Assembly (NCBI GenBank): GCA_951812755.1
Contig: OX638329.1
Location: 915,339-979,338 of the forward strand
Length of the DNA: 64,000 nt
Direction: 5' to 3'
From: an uncultured Latescibacterota bacterium
GTDB taxonomy: Bacteria; Latescibacterota; UBA2968
A program made the translations under genes and the position numbers. The notes beneath the pieces are model-generated. The model was not told where the DNA came from and did no database searches. It saw nothing but the letters and a program-made list of their open reading frames with translations. This document shows, piece after piece, positions 27,668-35,170 of this stretch (positions are counted from its first letter, which is position 1; the number at the start of each line of letters is the position of its first letter).

Positions 27668-27770
27668 TGGATTACTGGCGTTGTGCCTTCGGCGTGGCGG
27701 CTAACACCATGCCGCAATGACAACCGCCGTTCGTCACTCCGGCGCAGGCCGGAGTCCAGTGAATTTAGAC
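27668..27770. repeat. Inverted partial family B/REP-like repeat
   Basis: Read on the minus strand, this contains GCGGTTGTCATTGCGGCATG, then TTAGCCGCCACGC and ACAACGCCAGTAATCC, the long form of the family B core found at 12122-12425. It is followed by a CTCCGGCGCAGGCCGGAG hairpin. The GTGCATC ends are absent. Confidence 0.65.
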
Positions 27771-27799
27771 ACAAAACTTATTTGAAAGAGCATTCAGGG

Positions 27800-28069
27800 T
27801 TAAGGCCGAAAGATTTTTAGATTGAGTTCGTTGATTTGGCGGCCTTTTCTCAAATTGCGGACGTAAGCATCGACATCTGTCATGTCTTTTCTGTCTCGCC
27901 ACATCCCAAAAGCTTCGTGGTCTTTTACAGATTTGTCTGTTCGCTGTCGGCTGGGAGATAGGATGGCTTTTTCTTTGCCGCGATAAAAAATGGTGACCGA
28001 TTCGTTGCGGTCAAGCGCGCGCAAGACATCTTTCATGCGTCGTCTTAAGTCGAGAATAGATGCTTTCAT
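27800..28069 (-). CDS. Phd/YefM-like antitoxin without adjacent toxin
   Basis: 89 residues. The N-terminus MKASILDLRRRMKDVLRALDRNESVTIFYRGKEKAILSP has the pattern of the prevent-host-death antitoxin fold: a short helix-strand DNA-binding half with VTIFYRGKEKAIL. AAGGAGG precedes the ATG. Upstream lies a palindrome suited to autorepression (28081-28107). No PIN, RelE or Doc-type toxin frame lies on either side. It is either an orphan antitoxin or one acting on a distant toxin. Confidence 0.7.
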   Translation of the reverse strand: MKASILDLRRRMKDVLRALDRNESVTIFYRGKEKAILSPSRQRTDKSVKDHEAFGMWRDRKDMTDVDAYVRNLRKGRQINELNLKIFRP

Positions 28070-28080
28070 AATTCCTCCTT

Positions 28081-28107
28081 AAAGTGTACACATAATGTGT
28101 GCACTTT
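28081..28107 (-). promoter_or_regulatory. Operator palindrome of the orphan antitoxin
   Basis: The arms AAAGTGTACACAT and ATGTGTGCACTTT differ at one position. The palindrome lies 12 bp upstream of the antitoxin start on the minus strand, where such genes are usually self-repressed. Confidence 0.7.
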
Positions 28108-28233
28108 AAGATAAAATGTCAAGCGGTGAATGGGTTTCTGCGAGGAGACCGTTGGGCTTTTGTGTGGTTTATTCTCATTTATTGCGTGTCATATCTCAAT
28201 GATATAGAACGATTTGTATTATTTCTCGGTTTT

Positions 28234-28297
28234 TGTCAACTATTTTGTTGACATTTTTTTTTGGAATATTATTTTGTCAACAGTTTAGTTGACAAAA
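28234..28297 (+). promoter_or_regulatory. Operator palindromes of ATPase cassette 2
   Basis: TGTCAAC-TATTTT-GTTGACA (28234-28253) and TTTTGTCAAC-AGTTTA-GTTGACAAAA (28272-28297) are both perfect in their arms. Each contains the CAAC-N6-GTTG motif seen four times before paralogue 1. TTGACA at 28248-28253 with TATTTT about 16 bases on is a plausible promoter. Confidence 0.72.
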
Positions 28298-28298
28298 A

Positions 28299-28324
28299 TT
28301 TAATGAATCACCGGGAGATGCGTA
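28299..28324 (+). pseudogene. Footprint of the lost upstream ATPase gene, cassette 2
   Basis: AATGAATCACCGGGAGATGC immediately before paralogue 2 matches the end of the decayed ATPase gene before paralogue 1 (GAATCACCGGGAGACGCGCA). It would encode the last residues ESPGDA. All other coding sequence of that partner is gone here, but the segment survives as the ribosome-binding region (GGGAG) of the next gene. Confidence 0.6.
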
Positions 28325-30772
28325 ATGAACAAGTCTGATCAATCAATCCGCAAGTTCAATCCGGGGACTTTTCAGTCCGATGAGGAAGTGATTGAGCAGT
28401 TTGCGGTGAGGAAACGCGAGCTTGATATGGTGCTTGAGGTTTTGCGCGGAAATATCAATTCCCTATCGTGTCAGGATGTTCTGGTGGTCGCGTCTCGGGG
28501 TCGGGGAAAGACGATGTTGCTCGCGCGCGTTGCGGCGGAGTTGAATACTGATGAGGGATTTTCCAATTTTCTTTTGCCGGTTCGGTTTATGGAAGAGAGT
28601 CACGAGGTATTTAATCTCGCGGATTTCTGGCTCGATACCCTGTTTCATCTTGCGCGGGAGAGTGTAGAGCACGATCCCGATCTGGCAGGGGAATTGCGAG
28701 AGACGTATGCCGATCTGACCGATCGCTGGCGCGAGGAGGCGCTTGCGGATCGCGTCCTTGCCGCTGTCTTGGATGCGGCGGACCGGTTGGGTAAAAAACT
28801 CGTTCTCATGGTGGAAAATCTGCAGACGCTTTGCGAAAATGTGGAAGATGATTTTGGCTGGAAGTTGCGCGACGCGTTGGCGTCAGAAGCCCGGATTATG
28901 CTGCTTGCTACTGCGACGAGTCGCTTTGAGGGTTTGGAAGATGCGGGCGGGCCGTTTTTTGAGTTGTTCCGAGTCGTCGATCTGGAACCGCTGAGTACCG
29001 AGGAATGCTGCCACCTTTGGGAGGTCGTTAGCGGCGATGCGGTGACTGAGCAGGAGATCAGGCCGCTCGAGATCCTGACGGGTGGTAATCCCCGCCTTCT
29101 GGTTATCGTTGCCGAGTTCGCGCAGCACCGATCACTGCGCCAGTTGATGGAAGAACTGGTGATGCTGATCGACGATCATACCGAGTATTTTCGCGGTCAT
29201 CTGGAGGTCCTGGGCAGGGGAGAACGCCGCGTGTATCTCGCGTTGATTGACCTTTGGCGACCATCGAGTACGGGCGAGATTGCGGCGCGCGCGCGTATGG
29301 AGGTTCGGCCTGTATCGGCTATGCTCGGACGACTTGTCAACCGGGGTGCGGTCGTCTTTGAGGGGACTGGCAGGAAGCGATTGTACGCCGCCGCGGAACC
29401 TCTCTACAGTATTTACTACAAGCTGCGACGCGAGCGCGACGAGGTGGTTGTTGTGAGAAATCTGATTCATTTCATGGTGGCGTTCTACGGGATAGGCGAA
29501 TTGTACCAGATGTTCGGTCAGCCGGGTTTGGAGGCGGCGATTGTTCACGAGGGTATCGAGCGCGCGCTGGCCGAACAACCGCATGTTGAGGATAGTTTTT
29601 TGCGCGTGGCATGGTCGGCGATCAGACATATATCGGACAAAGCAACGGAAAATGTTCAATTCACGGCGGAACTGCGTTTAAAAGAGGAAATCCAAACAGC
29701 GCTCAAGGAGAAAGAATTCGAAAGGGTTATCGAGATTGGTGACCATTTTATGGCTTCAGGAGGCGTGGATTCATCTCTTATGCCAGAGTCACTCATCGCC
29801 TACATATTGGATATGAAGGCTATTGCTTATGAGAATTTAGAAGATTTTCAGGGGGTGGTCGCGGTTTGCGATGAGATGGTTGAGCGATTCGACGATACGG
29901 GGGACCAAACACTCCTGGCGCGGATGGCCCGAGTATTGATCCACGGGGCAAGAGCGCGGCAGGAATTGGGAGAGTTGGGATTGACAGTAGGGGCGTATGA
30001 GGAAGTGATCACCCGCTTTGGCAGCAGCAAATCTCCCGACTTTCAGTTCCCGGTCGCGTTGGCGTTGATAAAAAAAGGAGATGTGCAAGTCCAACTGGGC
30101 GAGTTGGGCCTGGCGGTAGGGGCGTATGGGGAAGTGATCACCCGCTTTGGCAGCAGCGATACACCAGAAATCCAGGTTCTGGTCGCGCTGGCGTTGTCCC
30201 AAAGGGGAGATATGCAAGTCCAACTGGGCGAGTTGGACCTCGCGGTAGGGGCTTATGGGGAAGTGATTGAGCGTTTTGGCAGCAGCGATATACCAGAGAT
30301 TCGGGTTCTGGTCGCCTGGGCGTTGTCCCAAAAGGGTATGATGCAAATCAAAATGGAGCGTTCGGAAGAAGCTCTGCAGATGTGTGAAGAGCTTGAAGGA
30401 AGACTTGGTGCCTTGACCGATAATGAGAAGGTGGTGTTTACATGGCGAACAAGGTATATACATGCTTTGGCACTGCTGCTGAGGAAAAGACATATGATGG
30501 CTATGGGTGTGTTCCGTTCGGCGTATGCTGTGTTCGTAGCAGATAATGAGATGATGATGTCCGAGATGCTACAGTTTGTGCCCGAGTTGATCGCTAATGG
30601 CGTCTCGGAGCGCGATCTTATCGAGGTCCTGTCGAGAGAGAATGCCGGCGCGTTGGCACCTCTTGTCGTTGCTCTGCGACAGCGTACTGGTGAAGTCGTT
30701 CGCGCGCCGGTGGAGATGCTTGAGGTCGCGAGGGATATTAACAAGCGGATTGCGTTTTGTCGCAATGTATAA
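28325..30772 (+). CDS. P-loop ATPase with winged helix and expanded TPR array, paralogue 2
   Basis: 815 residues, closely related along its length to the protein at 25439-27535. It has the same Walker A (ASRGRGKT), the same KKLVLMVENLQTL strand with Glu, the sensor strand RIMLLATATSR, GGNPR, a winged helix and a C-terminal helical region. The extra length comes largely from tandem 43-residue TPR-like units (for example LGELGLAVGAYGEVITRFGS) between about 550 and 690; two are nearly identical at DNA level with a 129-bp period. GGGAG precedes ATG 28325. It is controlled by CAAC-N6-GTTG palindromes. Function unknown; a signal-sensing ATPase is the likeliest reading. Confidence 0.85.
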   Translation: MNKSDQSIRKFNPGTFQSDEEVIEQFAVRKRELDMVLEVLRGNINSLSCQDVLVVASRGRGKTMLLARVAAELNTDEGFSNFLLPVRFMEESHEVFNLADFWLDTLFHLARESVEHDPDLAGELRETYADLTDRWREEALADRVLAAVLDAADRLGKKLVLMVENLQTLCENVEDDFGWKLRDALASEARIMLLATATSRFEGLEDAGGPFFELFRVVDLEPLSTEECCHLWEVVSGDAVTEQEIRPLEILTGGNPRLLVIVAEFAQHRSLRQLMEELVMLIDDHTEYFRGHLEVLGRGERRVYLALIDLWRPSSTGEIAARARMEVRPVSAMLGRLVNRGAVVFEGTGRKRLYAAAEPLYSIYYKLRRERDEVVVVRNLIHFMVAFYGIGELYQMFGQPGLEAAIVHEGIERALAEQPHVEDSFLRVAWSAIRHISDKATENVQFTAELRLKEEIQTALKEKEFERVIEIGDHFMASGGVDSSLMPESLIAYILDMKAIAYENLEDFQGVVAVCDEMVERFDDTGDQTLLARMARVLIHGARARQELGELGLTVGAYEEVITRFGSSKSPDFQFPVALALIKKGDVQVQLGELGLAVGAYGEVITRFGSSDTPEIQVLVALALSQRGDMQVQLGELDLAVGAYGEVIERFGSSDIPEIRVLVAWALSQKGMMQIKMERSEEALQMCEELEGRLGALTDNEKVVFTWRTRYIHALALLLRKRHMMAMGVFRSAYAVFVADNEMMMSEMLQFVPELIANGVSERDLIEVLSRENAGALAPLVVALRQRTGEVVRAPVEMLEVARDINKRIAFCRNV
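30083..30340 (+). repeat. 129-bp tandem coding repeats in TPR region
   Basis: CAAGTCCAACTGGGCGAGTT recurs 129 bp apart (about 30083 and 30212) together with its downstream sequence up to TTTGGCAGCAGCGAT. A more diverged unit precedes at about 29955. Paralogue 1 has a single equivalent unit, so the array expanded after duplication. Confidence 0.8.
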
Positions 30773-30888
30773 GGACATTAAAATGCACGAAAACATAAAA
30801 TGCCTATGTTCTGAATGAGTGATCTTGCTTTTTGTAAATTCCGTCTTATTTTCCCAAAAACAAACGATTGTAAATGGAGAGAATAAGA

Positions 30889-32292
30889 ATGGTCGAGCAA
30901 GTCAGCATGACGATTTTGGTGATTGATGATGATGTGCATATCCGAACTGCGATTGGGAAGTTTCTCATTGCGAGGGGTCATACGGTTATCGAAGCGGCAA
31001 ATGGCGAGAAGGGTGTGGCGGTGGTGGAGAGCCAGGCTGTGGATATTGTGATTACGGATGTGAAGATGCCCGGTGTGGATGGGTTTGAGGTGCTTCGGCG
31101 GGTGCGGTCTGTTGCTCCTGAGACCGAGGTGATTGTGATTACCGGGGTCAAAGAGGCGGAGAATGCGTTTCGGGCGTTGCGAGAAGGAGCGTTTGATTTT
31201 TTTAATAAGCCTTTCAAGGTAGAAGAGATAGATGCCGCTATACAGCGCACGGTGCGCTATCAGGTGCTTCGCAAAGAAAAGGACAGGGTACAGGCGAGGT
31301 TGGACCGGTTTGAGGCGCAGGAGCGAAAGAAAAGCGGTTTAAATGCGATTATAGGGGAGAGTGAGGCGGTTGTGAAGATGAAAGCGGAGATTCTGCAGGT
31401 GGCCGCGACTGATCATACGACGGTGCTTATTGTTGGGGAGACGGGTACGGGGAAAGAACTGGTTGCGCGGGCTGTGCATTTCGAGAGTGATCGCGCTGGC
31501 GGTCCGTTTGTTCCCGTGAATTGTTCTGCGATTCCGGGCAATTTGTTCGAGAGCGCGTTTTTCGGGCACAAGAAGGGCGCGTTTACGGGCGCGATGGCAG
31601 ATCAGAAGGGCCATTTTGAGTTGGCAGATGGGGGTACGCTGTTTCTGGATGAGATCGGAGATATGCCGCTCGAGATGCAGGTGCGCCTGTTGCGTACGCT
31701 GGAGGATCGATGCATCCGACCCGTGGGGAGTAGTCGTGAGATAGAAGTGGATGTGCGCGTGGTTGCAGCGACCAATAGGGTGCTTGCTGCAGCGGTGAGG
31801 GAAGGGTCTTTTAGAGAGGATCTCTACTACAGGTTGAATGTGTTCGCGATTCAGGTGCCGCCATTGCGCGAGCGGGTGGGAGATGTTCTGTTCCTATCGC
31901 GGTATTTTTTGGCTGGTTATGCCCGCGATTTGCAGAAGCCGCTGGTGGGGTTTTCGAAAGAGGCGGAGGATTTGCTCCAGCGGCAGATGTTTCCGGGTAA
32001 TGTTCGCATGTTGAAGAGTGCGGTTGAACGGGCAGCTATTTTGTGCGGGGATGGGGAGATTGATGCGGATGATCTGGAGTTTGATCTATTTGAGGGTGGT
32101 TCGACCGCAGATAGTGGCGTGGACAGCATGGTGCAAGCTCTTTCCGAGGACCAGATGAATCTGTCCGTGGTCGAGAAGGCTATGCTCAGGGAGGCGTTGC
32201 GGCGAACAGAGAGGAATCAGGTCCACGCTGCCGCGCTTCTGGGTATTTCGAGGATGGTGTTGAGGAATAGGATGAAGAGGTATGGGTTGTAA
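30889..32292 (+). CDS. NtrC-family sigma-54-dependent response regulator
   Basis: 467 residues from ATG 30889 (GGAGAG 8 bases upstream; an earlier in-frame ATG at 30874 overlaps that site). The receiver domain has DDD (13-15), phospho-acceptor Asp57 in ITDVKMPG and Lys107 in FNKPF. The AAA+ domain has Walker A GETGTGKE (183-190), the sigma-54 contact loop GAFTGA (230-235) and Walker B GGTLFLDEIG (248-257). A Fis-type helix-turn-helix closes the protein (NQVHAAALLGISRMVLRNRMKRYG). It activates sigma-54 promoters. The nearest fitting kinase is the NtrB-like Reg_prop kinase ending at 23065; the ATPase cassettes lie between them. Confidence 0.94.
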   Translation: MVEQVSMTILVIDDDVHIRTAIGKFLIARGHTVIEAANGEKGVAVVESQAVDIVITDVKMPGVDGFEVLRRVRSVAPETEVIVITGVKEAENAFRALREGAFDFFNKPFKVEEIDAAIQRTVRYQVLRKEKDRVQARLDRFEAQERKKSGLNAIIGESEAVVKMKAEILQVAATDHTTVLIVGETGTGKELVARAVHFESDRAGGPFVPVNCSAIPGNLFESAFFGHKKGAFTGAMADQKGHFELADGGTLFLDEIGDMPLEMQVRLLRTLEDRCIRPVGSSREIEVDVRVVAATNRVLAAAVREGSFREDLYYRLNVFAIQVPPLRERVGDVLFLSRYFLAGYARDLQKPLVGFSKEAEDLLQRQMFPGNVRMLKSAVERAAILCGDGEIDADDLEFDLFEGGSTADSGVDSMVQALSEDQMNLSVVEKAMLREALRRTERNQVHAAALLGISRMVLRNRMKRYGL

Positions 32293-32296
32293 AGCC

Positions 32297-32338
32297 GTCA
32301 TCGCGGCAGGATTTCAGCCGCGATCCAGAAGGTTTTGG
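32297..32338. repeat. REP-like palindrome, family C
   Basis: GTCATCGCGGCAGGATTTCA followed by GCCGCGATCCAGAAGGTTTTG, just after the regulator gene. The arms TCGCGGC and GCCGCGA pair. The same unit is at 41797-41835 and, enlarged, at 10105-10170. Confidence 0.75.
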
Positions 32339-32353
32339 TTATCATTTTTGGCC

Positions 32354-33538
32354 TTATGACATGTCTCCCGGTATGCGAATAAATAATGTGCCGCTAAATC
32401 GCATTTGTGTGCGTTTCAGTGTTTCGATTTTTTGTTTTTTTTCTGTAAGTTCTTGTTCCATTCGCCTCAGTTCAAGATAGTGAATGGGTGGATAAGCCAT
32501 TTTTGCGGTTTCCAGTTTTTCACGAATTCTCCATATTTCTTCTGATAGTTTTTTTATGCGTTCTGATAAATTTTGAAGAACTGGCTGAAGCCGCGAGATG
32601 TCCCCTTTTCGGGCAAATTGAAATTTCAATGACCGGGGTGTGATGGTGATGGTACTGGTGGCTTCATGCCCGGGGGAGAATGTATCAGATGCTTTGAGCT
32701 GTCCAGATACAAAGCTGTTTTCGGGGAGCTGATTTACCAGTTGCTCATAGGTTTTGTCTTTTAACTGGAGCATCTGCACTTGCACGGGGCGATCTGTTTC
32801 TCGCACGCGCACTTTGTCCGGTAAGATGGCGCCGTGTTCTCCGCAGGTTTGAACCTGTCCGTTGTATATGATCCAGAACATGGCGGGTCTGGCATCGAGG
32901 ATTACGCCTTCTCCGCGTACGTGCTCCCGCGTGTGTCGCCAGCGTCCTTCAAAGGTTAAGATGGTTTCTGTGTCAGCGCTTCGGTAATCTGCATACGCAG
33001 CAGAGGGCGTGGCCATCAGGTATCTGAATGATTTCCAGATGCCTCCCATGTGCAATATAGGCATGAATATTAGGAGCATAAGCAGAAGTCCGATTAACAG
33101 AATACCCTCTCCAGGAGACCCAGTTTTGATTCTGTATTTCGCGCTGCCGGGGAAAACACAGGCCGCGGGATGGGGATAAAACACAGGTACACCGCTTTTG
33201 GTGGCGCAATCGGCGACTATATGGCTCATATAGCCCAGGAGTACGGCTGCATAACACGCGGGTTGCCAGATGAGCAGGGGCCAGGTCATAACCGATAGGG
33301 CGAACAGACAGAGCAGCGAGTGTGTGATGGTGCGATGCCCCCATTGCTTCTCGATTGGGATGGACGCATAAGGGAGCACGCGACCGATATAACTGTTCGG
33401 AGAATCCACATCTGGGAGCACGCTTCCTATGATGGCACATGTGACCGCGGGGAGGTTGCGGTGAAGGGGCAGGGAGAAGAATGAAAAGGATCCCGCTACT
33501 GTGAGCAGGCCAAAGGCGATGTGTGTGGGTGCTGTCAT
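32354..33538 (-). CDS. YdjM/DUF457-like membrane metal-dependent hydrolase with coiled-coil tail
   Basis: 394 residues from ATG 33538, which overlaps the TGA of the upstream ATPase gene (ATGA). The frame is open much further upstream but only through the ATPase gene in another frame. The membrane part (1-220) carries the family motifs PTHIAFG, LPDVDSP, WGHRTITHS and GYMSHIVADCAT, whose His and Asp residues are the proposed metal ligands. A soluble domain follows, and the last about 80 residues form a charged coiled coil (LSERIKKLSEEIWRIREKLE). The family is poorly characterised. Tight coupling to the ATPase suggests joint function at the membrane. Confidence 0.8.
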   Translation of the reverse strand: MTAPTHIAFGLLTVAGSFSFFSLPLHRNLPAVTCAIIGSVLPDVDSPNSYIGRVLPYASIPIEKQWGHRTITHSLLCLFALSVMTWPLLIWQPACYAAVLLGYMSHIVADCATKSGVPVFYPHPAACVFPGSAKYRIKTGSPGEGILLIGLLLMLLIFMPILHMGGIWKSFRYLMATPSAAYADYRSADTETILTFEGRWRHTREHVRGEGVILDARPAMFWIIYNGQVQTCGEHGAILPDKVRVRETDRPVQVQMLQLKDKTYEQLVNQLPENSFVSGQLKASDTFSPGHEATSTITITPRSLKFQFARKGDISRLQPVLQNLSERIKKLSEEIWRIREKLETAKMAYPPIHYLELRRMEQELTEKKQKIETLKRTQMRFSGTLFIRIPGDMS

Positions 33539-34380
33539 CGTTTGAACCTGTACATGAAGAATCGAATGCCTACGAGTATCGCGCTGCCAATGCCGGCGAG
33601 TACATAGCCTTCCATGCTCCCGATGCCACGCATAAAGAATCGGGCCGCGACGACTGCGAGTAAGAGGAGGACGACTACGACGGTGAGGTCGATCTGGTTT
33701 CGGGCACCTGTGTGAGATATATGTCGCACGGCAGATCGGGTTACGGCGGGTTCTTTGCGTAGCCGTTCCACCATTTCGATGATGGCGCGCGGGTTGCCAG
33801 CACTTTGTTGCAAGATGTAAGTTTCGGTCATGTGGTAGTCTTCTATGTCGGCGCCAATAGCACATTGTTGGATGAGTTGTTTTGCTTCGGGGGTGGATAG
33901 GTTCTCTATCTCTATGCGGTCGAATTTCCAGAAGTGTTTTTCATACGTTTTTTTGATTTCGTGCAGGGCGGCTATGATGATGAATTTGCGGTTGAGTTTG
34001 TCGATTAGTCGCCCGACGGAGGGTGTTATGTAGGACAGGTCATCTACGATTAGTACGAGTTCGTTTTTTTGTACTGAGTCGAGTACCATATCTGTCCAGG
34101 CTTGAATGGTTTCGCGGGCGTGTCGTTTTTTTATTTTTTCAAAGTCCTCAATATGCGGATAGAGTTTTCCGTGTTTGTGAAGTTCTTCCGCAATATTTAT
34201 GAGGGCTTCTTTTATTGGGGATAGGGTTTTTACTTTGAGCGCATGTTCTGCATCGAGTTGCGCGAGGAGATGACTTTTGCCTGTGCCGATGGGACCGATG
34301 AGCAGGGTGTCGATGCGTTTTGTCAGGTTTTCTTTTAACAGAAGCAGTTTTTCTTCGCGTGTCACTGGCTGATGTATCAT
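33535..34380 (-). CDS. Small membrane-anchored AAA/STAND-like ATPase
   Basis: 281 residues. Walker A GPIGTGKS is at 29-36. Walker B is ELVLIVDDLS, with Asp112 and Asp113. A sensor strand is FIIIAALHE, and a QSAGNPR box lies near 192-198. The C-terminus has two membrane helices, about 228-246 and 255-275, each ending in basic residues. It resembles ORC/STAND P-loop switches tethered to the membrane. It is translationally coupled to the DUF457-like gene by a 4-bp overlap. Three phased palindromes upstream (34524-34590) suggest tight regulation. Confidence 0.75.
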   Translation of the reverse strand: MIHQPVTREEKLLLLKENLTKRIDTLLIGPIGTGKSHLLAQLDAEHALKVKTLSPIKEALINIAEELHKHGKLYPHIEDFEKIKKRHARETIQAWTDMVLDSVQKNELVLIVDDLSYITPSVGRLIDKLNRKFIIIAALHEIKKTYEKHFWKFDRIEIENLSTPEAKQLIQQCAIGADIEDYHMTETYILQQSAGNPRAIIEMVERLRKEPAVTRSAVRHISHTGARNQIDLTVVVVLLLLAVVAARFFMRGIGSMEGYVLAGIGSAILVGIRFFMYRFKR

Positions 34381-34523
34381 GAGAAATGCCCTCCTGTGTG
34401 GGTTGGAATTGAAACTTCGTGCCCTTTATATGGTGCAAAAACCGTGCCAAAATCTGCAAAAAACCCGTAACTGCTTGCAGGAGAGCGTGTTTTTGAAAAA
34501 TGCCGCGAAAAGGGTATGTGGAA

Positions 34524-34590
34524 AACTGTTTCAAATGAAACAGTTGGTGTGTCATATGACACAGTAAGTGTTCCAAATGAAACAGTTGGG
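34524..34590 (-). promoter_or_regulatory. Three phased palindromic operator-like sites
   Basis: AACTGTTTCA-AATGAAACAGTT (34524-34545) is a palindrome apart from its two central bases. GTGTCATATGACAC is a perfect palindrome centred near 34556. A third, diverged site (GTGTTCCAAATGAAACAGTT) lies about 34569-34588. Site spacing is about 21 bp, two helical turns, so a protein could bind all three on one face. They lie 145-210 bp upstream of the ATPase gene start. Confidence 0.65.
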
Positions 34591-34900
34591 ATAGGAATGA
34601 AATAGGGGAAATTACAGGGGGAGATCACGCGAAAAATGCCCTGAATAACACAGGGCATGTTGGAGGGTAGTAATGGTGATCGGATGAACGCCATGCTGGA
34701 AATGTCGCAGTCGTCCGAGGCAGTAGCCAGCGCACCGTGCCACCGAAACGGGTCAAGTCCAGTTCCGTATTCTGCCCTCTCCTCACCTGACTACTCGAAC
34801 GCCACGGTGTGCTGCCCGATTATCCAATACGCAGGGTCGCCTGGCAATGTGGTAGCGGACCTCTGGAATGGCGGCGCATCAGGAAAATACTTTTTTGGGG
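34591..34900. other. Intergenic stretch without recognisable gene
   Basis: About 310 bp between the operator sites and the coiled-coil gene. Short open frames exist on both strands, but none has a convincing start or recognisable sequence. Confidence 0.5.
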
Positions 34901-35143
34901 CTATTTGTTGAGTGTCAAAACAATTGTGATGGCTGTGCCGATATTGGCAAGCAACACAGTGATCAACAAACCAACAATCCACTTGAAATTGCTGTCGATT
35001 CGATTGGACAACTCACTCCGTCCTTGTTCGATTCGATTGGACAACTCATGCTGGCCTTGCTCAATGTTGCCCAAACGTTCATTGATTTGCGCCTGGACAG
35101 CTTCGAGAGAAGCAACGCGGCTTTCAAGGCTTGGCATCTGCAT
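34901..35143 (-). CDS. Small coiled-coil membrane protein
   Basis: 80 residues. Heptad-rich helices (SLESRVASLEAVQAQINERL) and a short internal repeat (HELSNRIEQG / SELSNRIDSN) are followed by one membrane helix, IVGLLITVLLANIGTAITIVL, near the C-terminus. AAGGGAG stands at good spacing before the ATG. Similar small coiled-coil/membrane proteins occur beside phage or toxin genes (hemolysin XhlA-like), but no specific role can be assigned. Confidence 0.7.
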   Translation of the reverse strand: MQMPSLESRVASLEAVQAQINERLGNIEQGQHELSNRIEQGRSELSNRIDSNFKWIVGLLITVLLANIGTAITIVLTLNK

Positions 35144-35170
35144 GGTAAAACTCCCTTTGTGTTGAGTTTT

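Noticed and set aside
33539-33865. Upstream extension of the DUF457-like gene by 109 codons
   Set aside because: The extension is rich in Arg/His/Pro and lies within the ATPase gene in another frame; ATG 33538 overlaps the ATPase stop as in coupled genes.
34657-34911. 84-codon plus-strand frame before the coiled-coil gene
   Set aside because: No recognisable sequence and no start signal; overlaps the end of the minus-strand gene.
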